Source: UBA2421 sp002343075
GTDB taxonomy: Bacteria; Planctomycetota; Phycisphaerae; Tepidisphaerales; Tepidisphaeraceae
Length of the DNA: 64,000 nt
Reading direction: 5' to 3'
Assembly (NCBI GenBank): GCA_937982565.1
Contig: CALJLN010000034.1
Coordinates: 62,001 to 126,000 of the forward strand
Shown piece by piece: positions 55,699 to 63,110 of this stretch (its first letter is position 1; the number at the start of each line of letters is the position of its first letter). The notes beneath the pieces were generated by a model. The model saw nothing but the letters and a program-made list of their open reading frames with translations, did no database searches and was not told the origin of the DNA. The translations under genes were made by a program, and so were the position numbers.

Positions 55699-57141
55699 TT
55701 ATGAACCGGAAAAGATCCACTTGGTAATCTGCCCCAGCTTCGCCGGCTGGCCCTGAAGGAGGATGCCAACACGGAAGATCCGTCCTGCCGCCCATACGAC
55801 GGCGAGCGTCGCCACAAATGTGGAGGCTGCGGCGACAACCGGTTGCCACGCAGCCGGCCCCGGCGGTACGCCCATGCGCGCGACCATCATTGTGGGCGCG
55901 CTAAATGGGAAGAACGATAAGAACGTGGGAATCAATCCGTTGGGATTCTCCAGCAGTTGGCTGATAAAGAACATTGGTAGCACGATCAGCAGCATCACAG
56001 GCGTGATCAGCGATTGCGCTTCCTTTACGTTGGTCACCGCGGCGCCCGCGGCGATGAACACCGCACCGTAAAGCAGCGCTGCAAACAATGTAAACAGGCA
56101 GAACCACGCGAACAACCCCAGCGTGAGATATTGCGAGACGTCGATCCCGACAGCACCAAACCGCAAACCCACCCACGCAGTGCTCAGATAAATCAGTGCG
56201 AGTGTAAGCGCCACGCCCACGCCGCCGACGAGCTTGCCCATCATGAGTTGGAACGGGCTGACCGACCCAAGTAGCACTTCGGCGATCCGCAGGCTCTTCT
56301 CCTCAATCACGTTGGTCGTCAGCGGGCTGACACCCACCATTACGACCACAAACATCAGCATTAGCATGGCCAGCGGCCGAAAAAAGGCGATAAACTGACC
56401 GCCGGAACTCTGTTCGCTGAGTTTTCCGGTTGCATCCTTAAACACCGCGCCCTTTGTAGAGACCATCGGCGGAGTGAGGAGCCGGGCCATGGTCACGTCG
56501 TCGAGCGTTGCGCCGGCGCTGGTCAGGCGAGACTTGTAAACCTCCATCGTCGCAGCGCGCTGAAGAAACTGGCTCGGCCCCATCACGGTAAGCCGGTTTG
56601 TTGTGTATCGAATGATGCGTTCGTCGCCGAGCCGGTCGGCGACGGCTTTGAGCGCCGCTTCCGGATTGGCCTGTGCCTCCCGAACACTCACCTGTGTTGC
56701 CGCCGACGCTAGGCTCGCCACCGGCGGGGGTTCGTAAATGAGTTCGCCGATTTCCGCGAACCCGAACAGTTCGCCCTTTTCCACCTTCTGCGAAAGATGA
56801 TACCGCAGTTCCTTAATCGATTCCGGCCCGGCCGCCTGATTGGCGGGGACAAGCTCGAAAACGAATCGGGCCTCCTTGGGGTTGCCGACAGCATCTTTGG
56901 TGATGGTCAGATTGCGATCACGATTAGCCTTTTCAATCGCTGCGAACATGCGGCCGCCGGTTTGATCGATCACGGCGAACTTGCGGTCCTTCAGATCGAC
57001 AATGCCGCGCGTCATCCGCTGCATTAACAACCCCCCGAACATGAGCACCGGCATGAGGACGACCGAAATGATAAATGACTTAGTCTTCACTGCAGAAAGG
57101 TACTCACGGACGACGATGACGAGCGTTTTTTTCATAGGCAT
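55699..57141 (-). CDS. ABC-2 type transporter permease (NatB-like)
   Basis: 480 aa; the ATG at 57141 is used, with a second ATG two codons later. One N-terminal transmembrane helix (about 20-42) is followed by a large extracytoplasmic domain (about 45-245) and about five C-terminal helices (from about 255, MLMLMFVVVMVGVSPLTTNVIEEKSLRIAEVLLGSVSPFQLMMGKL). This is the layout of ABC-2 permeases of the NatB/YhaP group, which export Na+ or small molecules. It lies 63 bp after the ATP-binding subunit gene on the same strand; together they form one exporter. The 229 bp beyond its 3' end contain two adjacent TTACAATCA copies at 55608-55625. Confidence 0.88.
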   Translation of the reverse strand: MPMKKTLVIVVREYLSAVKTKSFIISVVLMPVLMFGGLLMQRMTRGIVDLKDRKFAVIDQTGGRMFAAIEKANRDRNLTITKDAVGNPKEARFVFELVPANQAAGPESIKELRYHLSQKVEKGELFGFAEIGELIYEPPPVASLASAATQVSVREAQANPEAALKAVADRLGDERIIRYTTNRLTVMGPSQFLQRAATMEVYKSRLTSAGATLDDVTMARLLTPPMVSTKGAVFKDATGKLSEQSSGGQFIAFFRPLAMLMLMFVVVMVGVSPLTTNVIEEKSLRIAEVLLGSVSPFQLMMGKLVGGVGVALTLALIYLSTAWVGLRFGAVGIDVSQYLTLGLFAWFCLFTLFAALLYGAVFIAAGAAVTNVKEAQSLITPVMLLIVLPMFFISQLLENPNGLIPTFLSFFPFSAPTMMVARMGVPPGPAAWQPVVAAASTFVATLAVVWAAGRIFRVGILLQGQPAKLGQITKWIFSGS

Positions 57142-57204
57142 CTCAGTGAGCAGTCTGTAGTCGGCGGTGGGCAGGGAGACCTTTCTGCCGACTGCCCTCT
57201 CTTC

Positions 57205-58125
57205 TTATGCGAGTACCTTCTCCCCGAACTGCTGATCATCGGGTGCGGCGATGCGGACAAAGATGTCATGCAGGTTGGGTGCGGCTACTTCAAAATGCTC
57301 GACTGCGCCGCGTTCAGCGAGCGCATGTAGAACGACCTGCGGGTTGGCATCGGCTGAAACCCGAAGTTCCTGGAGGTTGCCGTGATCAACAACGCCGGTG
57401 ACGCCTGGCAACCCTGAGAGTGAGCCATTATTCCCGCCCGCCATGCGTACCCGAATGGTATCTCTGCCATATTGCTGCTGGATGGTTTCCAGCGTGCCAT
57501 CCAGCACCTTTTTGCCCTTGTAAATCATGAAAATGCGGTCGCACATTTTTTCGGCGACGCTCATATCGTGCGTGCTGAAGATGACGGTGGTGCCGGTTTT
57601 GCGCAGATCAAAGATCGCGTCGCGCAATACCACGGCGTTGACTGGATCCAGCCCGCTGAACGGCTCATCGAGCAGCACCACGCTTGGCTTGCTGATGAGG
57701 CACGCGATGAGCTGCACTTTCTGCGTCATGCCCTTGCTGAGTGCTTCGACCTTTTTATCGCCCCAGCCGTCGAGCTTGAGCCGCGCGAGCCATTGATCCA
57801 TCTCCGCCCTGTTTGTGCTGTGACCTTTGAGGCTGGAGAAGAACTTCAGGACATCGTACACCTTCATGCTTTTGTAGAGCATGCGCTCTTCTGGCAGGTA
57901 GGTTACTTTGTCGAGTGCGTTGTGATGGTCGTCGCCCAGCACGCGCACGCTGCCCGAGTCGGGGAGATAGATGCGCATGATCATGCGCAGGGTGGTGGTT
58001 TTGCCGGAGCCATTCGGCCCGATAAACCCATAAATGCTCCCCGCGGGCACGGCGAGCGACAGCCGATCGACCGCGACATGCTTGCCGAAGGTCTTGGTGA
58101 CGTTGGTGAGTTCGATGGCGTTCAT
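57205..58125 (-). CDS. ABC transporter ATP-binding subunit (NatA-like)
   Basis: 306 aa, normal for the family. Walker A GPNGSGKTTTLRMIM (about 37-51), Q-loop (about residue 78), signature LSKGMTQKVQL, Walker B VVLLDEPFSGLD and the switch His in FSTHDM are all present. The C-terminal part (about 225-306) is the DUF4162-like extension typical of ABC-2 partners. It drives the adjacent permease. The 316-bp region upstream holds a long inverted repeat and probably the promoter. Confidence 0.93.
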   Translation of the reverse strand: MNAIELTNVTKTFGKHVAVDRLSLAVPAGSIYGFIGPNGSGKTTTLRMIMRIYLPDSGSVRVLGDDHHNALDKVTYLPEERMLYKSMKVYDVLKFFSSLKGHSTNRAEMDQWLARLKLDGWGDKKVEALSKGMTQKVQLIACLISKPSVVLLDEPFSGLDPVNAVVLRDAIFDLRKTGTTVIFSTHDMSVAEKMCDRIFMIYKGKKVLDGTLETIQQQYGRDTIRVRMAGGNNGSLSGLPGVTGVVDHGNLQELRVSADANPQVVLHALAERGAVEHFEVAAPNLHDIFVRIAAPDDQQFGEKVLA

Positions 58126-58441
58126 CTTGCGCGGCAGACTCTAACCGCAAGAGGGGTTCGGATAAAACAAGTGGATATTTCAGCCGCGCGACCCGAGGAC
58201 CATGCCGGCGGCACCCTCGGGGACGAAGGTGCGATGACAAGCCGGTCGGCCGATCCTGGGAAACCCGGGAATCGGACGACATCAACGCAAAGCGAAAACG
58301 AGGGTGGATTGTGGATACGACCGCCGCCAGCTATGGGCGTCGTCGCGCTATCCACAATCCACCTCAAGCGTGCCTGAATCAACCGGGCCGGAATGGGAAT
58401 CGTTCCCAGCGGGCAAGGACCCATCCCGGTGAAACGCCGCA
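58126..58441. other. 316-bp intergenic region with a long inverted repeat
   Basis: No gene is supported. It lies upstream of the ABC ATPase gene and downstream of the tlpA-like gene, both on the minus strand. It contains the 14-bp inverted repeat GGTGGATTGTGGAT (58303-58316) / ATCCACAATCCACC (58350-58363) and short GC-rich palindromes such as CCTGGGAAACCCGGG (58255-58269). Confidence 0.5.
58303..58363. repeat. 14-bp perfect inverted repeat with DnaA-box-like cores
   Basis: Arms 58303-58316 and 58350-58363 are exact inverses, and ACGAC/GTCGT just inside them can add five more pairs. Each arm includes a sequence one base away from the DnaA-box consensus TTATCCACA (58310-58318 reverse, 58348-58356 forward). 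Read on the minus strand the hairpin is followed by TTTTCGCTTT and could be the terminator of the tlpA-like gene. Confidence 0.65.
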
Positions 58442-59011
58442 TCAGTCTGCGCTTGCGGTCACGGTTTCTTCGATCAGCTTCTGCACCACGGTTTCCACGC
58501 CGTTGGGGGTCAGGCCGATGGCTCGGACTTTGCCAGCGCGATCGACCACGGCATACGTCGGATAGAACATGACGCTCCAGTCTTTCTGCGCCTGCAGGCT
58601 CGCGTCCTTCGCGACCGGATACTTGATACCCTTTGCCTCGACGACCTGTTCCATCTTTTCCTGCCCCCTGTTACTGGAGCAGACACCCAGGACGATCAGG
58701 CCCTTCTCGCCATACTTTTCCATCAATTCATTGTTGTGTGGAATTGAGGCAATGCACGGCCCGCACCAGGTGGCCCAGATGTCAACAACAACCACTTTGC
58801 CCTTCATGTCGGCAGAAGTGACTTCTCCGTTTTTCCAGTCGGTCAGCTTCATTTCGGGAGCAGGTTTTCCAACCAACGCGTCGAGCTTCGCCTGCTGATT
58901 CTCGTCAAGCGGGTAGAAGAGTTCCTTTGGAAACTCGCCGGCGCGCAATACAGCGGGCAGGAGCAGCATCGCCAGTGCGAGGCTCGCGAAAGTCATTCGG
59001 GCAAACTTCAT
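58442..59011 (-). CDS. TlpA/ResA-family thioredoxin-like protein
   Basis: The ATG at 59011 has GGAGG five bases upstream; a longer frame to 59311 only reads through the divergent promoter. 189 aa. The signal peptide (about 1-24, MTFASLALAMLLLPAVLRAGE) sends it to the periplasm. The thioredoxin fold has the active site WCGPC (Cys83, Cys86), KVVVVDIWATW before it and the cis-Pro in FYPTYAVVD. It reduces disulfides in envelope proteins or apocytochromes c; apocytochrome reduction would suit a genome with NrfHA, but it is not linked to them. A small GGTCGCC-AGC-GGCGACC hairpin (59094-59110) lies in the divergent promoter region. Confidence 0.92.
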   Translation of the reverse strand: MKFARMTFASLALAMLLLPAVLRAGEFPKELFYPLDENQQAKLDALVGKPAPEMKLTDWKNGEVTSADMKGKVVVVDIWATWCGPCIASIPHNNELMEKYGEKGLIVLGVCSSNRGQEKMEQVVEAKGIKYPVAKDASLQAQKDWSVMFYPTYAVVDRAGKVRAIGLTPNGVETVVQKLIEETVTASAD

Positions 59012-59231
59012 GGCAACCTCCGAAAACTCCCCGGCAACGCATGCCCACCGACATTGGCGGGGCGACGATGCGCCGGGTAACTGATAGGTAGATGGTCGCC
59101 AGCGGCGACCCGTGACATAGATAGTATACGCAACAAGGGGGATAGTTTGCTCTTTCGAGTCTTTTTCGGTTAATTCTTTCATGGTCGCAGCACCGGATGG
59201 AATCCGTGGCGCGACCGGGAAACGTTCGATT

Positions 59232-59990
59232 ATGCACGAGAAATACTTCAACTGGCACAGCCCACGGCTCGGCCAGACGTTTGAAACCAAGCGATACGGG
59301 CACTCGGGCATGCCAATGCTCGCATTTCCCTCATCGGACGGCCGTTTTTGGGATTACGCCGATCACGGCATGATCGCCGCCGCCGCCCCGTGGATCGAAT
59401 CGGGGAAGATCCAGGTCTGGGCGGTTGACGGCCGGGACTGGGAATCATGGAGCAACACCAGCATCGGCAGTTGGGATCGTGCCGCGCGACATGAGATATG
59501 GGAGTCGGCGGTCATTGATGAAGTCCTGCCTCTCATTGAGGAGCATGCCGATTTAAGCGACCGACGAATGATCGTAACTGGTTGTTCTGGCGGAGGTTAT
59601 CACGCGGCCAACTTCCTTTTCCGCCACCCCGAGCTTTGCAACACGGCCATCTGCCTCAGCGGGGTCTATTCCACCCGGCATTTCAGGACCGATCATGTAG
59701 ACGACTACGACTACGGCCACCCGGCGGTCTATTTCAATAACCCGCTGCACTACATGGCCAACCTGACCGACGAAGCCCAGCTAAGACGCCTGCAGGACAG
59801 CAACATCATCCTCTGCTGCGGGCAGGGCAGCTACGAGGCCGAGTGCCTCGCCGAGACGCACGCGCTCTCGCGCATCCTCAATGACAAGGGCATTCGTCAC
59901 TGGCTGGATATCTGGGGCCACGACGTCAACCACGATTGGCCGTGGTGGCGCAAGCAGATGGCGCATTTTCTGTCGAATATGGAGTTCTAA
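59232..59990 (+). CDS. esterase-family alpha/beta hydrolase
   Basis: The ATG at 59232 is chosen because M-H-E-K-Y-F-N-W-H-S-P matches the family N-terminus; an upstream ATG at 59181 would add 17 residues. 252 aa, cytoplasmic (no signal peptide). It resembles the putative-esterase/S-formylglutathione-hydrolase-like family: VLAFP-type strand (MPMLAFPSSDGRF), nucleophile Ser in TGCSGGGYHA (about residue 116), acid/His region (HYMANLTD, HWLDIWGHDVNHDWPWWRKQM; His in the last motif). It lies 220 bp ahead of an ATP-grasp gene in the same direction. The substrate is unknown. Confidence 0.82.
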   Translation: MHEKYFNWHSPRLGQTFETKRYGHSGMPMLAFPSSDGRFWDYADHGMIAAAAPWIESGKIQVWAVDGRDWESWSNTSIGSWDRAARHEIWESAVIDEVLPLIEEHADLSDRRMIVTGCSGGGYHAANFLFRHPELCNTAICLSGVYSTRHFRTDHVDDYDYGHPAVYFNNPLHYMANLTDEAQLRRLQDSNIILCCGQGSYEAECLAETHALSRILNDKGIRHWLDIWGHDVNHDWPWWRKQMAHFLSNMEF

Positions 59991-60026
59991 CGTTGTTTCT
60001 TGCAGTGAATGTCTACGGCAGCTAGA

Positions 60027-60170
60027 GCCAGAATGACGAAACCAGAAATCCGAATTAAGTCCGAAACTCCAATGCCGAATTACCTGGTCCGGTGAGGGAA
60101 GCATTCCTGTGCAATGGCTTTGGTTATTTGGCATTCTGGCTTGATTCGAATCTCTGGTTTCGCCATTCTG
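60027..60170. repeat. imperfect long inverted repeat (CCAGAATG-CGAAACCAGA family)
   Basis: Left arm 60028-60059 reads CCAGAATG-a-CGAAACCAGA-a-AT-c-CGAAT-t-AAG. The reverse complement of 60137-60170 reads nearly the same, with about five mismatches in 32 bases. The arms flank a 77-base spacer that contains a smaller repeat. Similar AATG/CGAA-rich intergenic elements occur in planctomycete genomes; I cannot name this one. Confidence 0.6.
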
Positions 60171-60210
60171 ATTTCTGAAATGACTTCGAAAACTTGAACA
60201 GGCCGCCTCA

Positions 60211-61374
60211 ATGAACGTTCTCCTCGTCTCCCCCCATTTTCCACCGAACCATAAATATTTCGTCTTCGCGCTGCGCGATGCGGGGGCAAACGTGTTCGGC
60301 GTGGGCGAATCGCCGGCGTGGGAGATGCCCGACGATCTCCGCGCCGCGATGGTTGATTACATCTACATTCCCGACATGTTTAACAAGCCCGACGATCTGC
60401 ACCGCGCCGCAGAGGCGATCGTCCACAGGCACGGCCCGCTGCACCGAATCGAGTCGCACAATGAGCATTGGCTCGAACACGATGCCCGGCTGCGCGAGGC
60501 GTTTGGCGTTTATGGTCAAAAGCCTGCAGACCTGCTGCGCAATCGCCGCAAGCTGGGCATGAAAGACTGCTTCCGCGACGCCGGTGTGCCGGTGGCCCCC
60601 GCAGAGCTGATCGTGAGCCGGCAGCAGGCAATTGCGTTTGCCAACCGGGTGGGGTTTCCGTTGATCCTCAAGCCCGATGTCGGCGTGGGCGCATCGGGCG
60701 CGACCAAGGTGAACGATCTAAAGGAGCTGGAAGCCAGGCTCGACCCACTGCCCGGAGACATGGTGATTGAAAAGTTCGTCAAAGGGCGAATTGTCACTTA
60801 CGACGGCTTGGCCGATCGCGACGGGAACGTGATTTTTGAGTCGTCGCTGCGATATTCGGCCAACATCATGGAAATCGTGCAGCAGCGGCTGGTTTTTCAT
60901 TATCACACGCTTCGCGATATCCCCGAGGAACTCCTTCAGGATGGCCGGCGCAGTGTGAAGGCGTTCGGCATTCGCGAGCGGTTCTTTCATTTTGAGTTTT
61001 TTGAACTGGATAACGGCGATTACTACGGCCTGGAGGTCAACGTCCGCCCGCCAGGCGGGTTTACCATGGACATGATGAACTACTCCGCCGACGTCGATCT
61101 TTACACCGCATGGGCAAGACTCGCTTTGTACGGCGAAAATATCATTCCCCGCTACACAAGGCACAATTTCGTAGCCCACGTCGGCCGGCGCGACGGCGCG
61201 CATTACACGCTCAAACACGACCAGATCATGCATAACCTTGGCATCGCATTCGCGCATCACCCCCAAATGCCCCGGCTGTGGGGCCCGGTGATGGGTGAAG
61301 TGGTGTATTTGCTCGGCGACCCGGATTTGGACAAGCTCAAGGACGCAATTTCGCGTGTGGAAGCGGTGAGTTGA
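60211..61374 (+). CDS. ATP-grasp domain ligase
   Basis: 387 aa, cytoplasmic. An N-terminal Rossmann-like pre-grasp domain (about 1-110, MNVLLVSPHFPPNHKYFV) is followed by the ATP-grasp fold: FPLILKPDVGVGASGATKV (about 150-168, ATP lysine), PGDMVIEKFVKGRIVTYDG (hinge), and the metal/ATP end FELDNGDYYGLEVNVRPPGGFT, where Glu and Asn of LEVNVRPPGG coordinate Mg. The family joins a carboxylate to an amine or thiol through an acyl-phosphate, as in carbamoyl-phosphate synthase-like or D-Ala-D-Ala-like ligases. With the adjacent esterase gene it may make and trim a small amide-linked compound; this is an inference. Confidence 0.83.
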   Translation: MNVLLVSPHFPPNHKYFVFALRDAGANVFGVGESPAWEMPDDLRAAMVDYIYIPDMFNKPDDLHRAAEAIVHRHGPLHRIESHNEHWLEHDARLREAFGVYGQKPADLLRNRRKLGMKDCFRDAGVPVAPAELIVSRQQAIAFANRVGFPLILKPDVGVGASGATKVNDLKELEARLDPLPGDMVIEKFVKGRIVTYDGLADRDGNVIFESSLRYSANIMEIVQQRLVFHYHTLRDIPEELLQDGRRSVKAFGIRERFFHFEFFELDNGDYYGLEVNVRPPGGFTMDMMNYSADVDLYTAWARLALYGENIIPRYTRHNFVAHVGRRDGAHYTLKHDQIMHNLGIAFAHHPQMPRLWGPVMGEVVYLLGDPDLDKLKDAISRVEAVS

Positions 61375-61457
61375 AGCGTGTTGTAGTGACAAGACTTGTC
61401 GAAATCCCCGTCAATGCGCCTCCGATCTGCGGTAAATTCTGATCTGGAGTACACGAA

Positions 61458-61776
61458 ATGGTCGTTACCGAGCATCCGCACATCGTCGCCAACACCGCCG
61501 GGCAGCTTGTCATCGTTGGCACTCGGATAGAGCTGTCTGTCCTGATAGAAAGTCATCTGGCATACGGCTCGGACGCCACACAACTGCGGGCGCAGTTTCC
61601 CGACATTATGCTGGCGCAAGGCACACGCCGCGCTGGCTTATTACTACGACAATCGCGCGCGGGTTGATGGCGAGATTGAAGCCCGGTGCGCCGGTGTCGA
61701 ACAGTGGGTTGCCCGGCAGCAAGAGTCGACGGTTCGGCGCCTCGCTCATGAGCTGAAGCGGACCCGGCCGGAGTAG
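61458..61776 (+). pseudogene. frameshifted DUF433 antitoxin-like gene
   Basis: The ATG at 61458 has CTGGAG eight bases upstream. The first frame reads HPHIVANTAGQLVIVGTRIELSVLIE...QFPDIMLAQ, a DUF433 pattern. At 61620-61621 an extra G in GG moves the reading frame, and the +1 frame continues at GCA (61621) as AHAALAYYYDNRARVDGEIEARC up to TAG at 61774-61776. That continuation is what the family has after FPDItLaQ. Without the extra G the product would be about 105 aa. A DUF433 protein usually pairs with a DUF5615 toxin, whose remnant follows six bases later. A sequencing error is possible. Confidence 0.75.
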
Positions 61777-61781
61777 GCGGT

Positions 61782-61949
61782 ATGCCTCCGGCGTTTTACA
61801 TTGACCATAACTTTCATCGACGCATTCCGTTGGCGCGTCAGAAACGCCAGATCGACTGCCTCACCGCGCAAGCCGACGGCAGACGAGAGTTGGAAGACCA
61901 GATGATCCTCCAGCGCGCGACCCGCCGAGTCGAGTGGCTGCCATTGTGA
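61782..61949 (+). pseudogene. truncated DUF5615-type PIN-like toxin remnant
   Basis: 55 codons from ATG 61782 to TGA 61947-61949. The product begins MPPAFYIDHNFHRRI and continues KRQIDCLTAQADGRRELEDQMILQRAT, the start of DUF5615 (Mut7-C/PIN-like) toxins, which read x-x-LDHNvp...V.TaqedG...l.D..lL.rAt. The family is normally about 110-130 aa; here it ends right after with RRVEWLPL, which resembles the normal C-terminus, so the middle seems deleted. The six-base gap to the DUF433 stop fits a former toxin-antitoxin operon. Confidence 0.6.
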
Positions 61950-62052
61950 TTTGCTCGTTCGCGAGCGGCGATTATCGTCTCGAACAGCCTCGCAAGCATC
62001 GTGGGCGACATCTGGCAGCCGAGGTGGTGGAAGTCGGTGGGCAGCCCCCGCG

Positions 62053-62757
62053 CTAACACTTCGCCGACTTCCGCTTTTTCCCGATCGGGCTGCGGGCGGC
62101 GAACTTCTTGATGTATTCTGGCGCGCTGGGGATCTTGCACGATCCGACTAAATCAACCGACACCTTGCCAATGTCCCTGGCGGTATCCGCCGCGAGCTTG
62201 TGCAGTGGTTTGACGTAGCAGGCCACCGCGATCACAAAACCGTTCATTACGTACTTTACACGGTTCGGCTGATCGTGAATCGTCTCCGCCGCACGCTGCA
62301 GGAGCGACTTTATCTCGGTCAGGTCAAGCTCGGCATCGTCTTTCGTCGCAACCAGGCTGCTGTAGGTCTGCCAGCCCGCAGCGGCGACCGTTTCTTGCCT
62401 GGACTTCATCCACTTCAAGGCCATTTCCCGCCCGTGTGGGCTGCCCGAGGCGACCCACGGCACCGCGTACTCGGCAACCCAGGGGCTGTCGGCGGCATCC
62501 ACCCACTTCTGCAGATCCTTCTTTGTCATCTTCGCGTCATCGGCGATCAGCCCTGCGAGATACATGGCGTCGGCGATGCCGGTGTCATAAAGATCCAGCG
62601 CGAGCTGGTAATCCATCTTCACGCGCTTCTGAATCTTCTTCATATCCTCGATCTTCACACCGAGGCACGGCTCCTTTGCGCCGTGGGTCATGAGAGTCTT
62701 CCTGGTCTGCTCATTCGCGAATGTCTTCAATTCGGCGATGACTTCTTTAGCGGTCAT
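62053..62757 (-). CDS. AlkD-like DNA alkylation repair protein
   Basis: 234 aa HEAT-repeat protein. MTAKEVIAELKTFANEQTRKTLMTHGAKEP-CLGVKIEDMKKIQKRVKMDYQLA is the start of the AlkD/DNA-alkylation-repair family, and DAADSPWVAEYAVPW with the later ETIHDQPNRVKYVMNGFVIAVACY supports it. Such proteins excise N3/N7-alkyl purines without base flipping, but some family members (with changed Trp/Asp residues) may only bind DNA. It lies between the broken DUF433/DUF5615 pair and an intact DUF433 gene, all within 1.6 kb. Confidence 0.82.
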   Translation of the reverse strand: MTAKEVIAELKTFANEQTRKTLMTHGAKEPCLGVKIEDMKKIQKRVKMDYQLALDLYDTGIADAMYLAGLIADDAKMTKKDLQKWVDAADSPWVAEYAVPWVASGSPHGREMALKWMKSRQETVAAAGWQTYSSLVATKDDAELDLTEIKSLLQRAAETIHDQPNRVKYVMNGFVIAVACYVKPLHKLAADTARDIGKVSVDLVGSCKIPSAPEYIKKFAARSPIGKKRKSAKC

Positions 62758-62844
62758 TGATTACTCCGTGAAGATTCGGGCCGCGGCTAGCGAATCATCG
62801 AGACCATTTCGGTGCTAACATGCGCGTCAGCCTGGAATCTCATA

Positions 62845-63072
62845 TCACTTGCTCAGCAACATTTCATCTTGCCGAACCACAGAAACGGCGTAAGCCAGCG
62901 ATGCCTTGATGTGCTCCTGCGTGAGAGTGGGGTGGCTCTTGATCAGATCTTCGGCGACTGCGCCTTGCGCTAGCCGCTCAAGCACGAATTCAACCGTGAT
63001 GCGAGTCCCTCGAAAAACCGGCTTTCCCAGCATGACGCCGGGCACACGTTCGATATGTTGCTGCCAATCCAT
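62845..63072 (-). CDS. DUF433 antitoxin-like protein, orphan
   Basis: 75 aa from the ATG at 63072 (the frame is open upstream but lacks family similarity there). MDWQQHIERVPGVMLGKPVFRGTRITVEFVLERLAQGAVAEDLIKSHPTLTQEHIKASLAYA is a clean DUF433 sequence, a small winged-helix-like domain often found as the antitoxin beside a DUF5615/PIN-like toxin. The expected toxin is not next to it: AlkD-like and kynureninase genes flank it. It could be an orphan antitoxin or a regulator. It lies 38 bp from the kynureninase 3' end on the same strand. Confidence 0.87.
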   Translation of the reverse strand: MDWQQHIERVPGVMLGKPVFRGTRITVEFVLERLAQGAVAEDLIKSHPTLTQEHIKASLAYAVSVVRQDEMLLSK

Positions 63073-63110
63073 GGCCCCAATGATACCACGCCCGCAGCCG
63101 CGGTCGATGC

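Noticed and set aside
61838..62140. Antisense frame next to the toxin remnant (DFHHLGCQMSPTMLARLFETIIAA) as an inverted toxin middle
   Set aside because: The likeness to the middle of DUF5615 toxins is too weak to claim an inversion; deletion explains the 55-aa remnant more simply.
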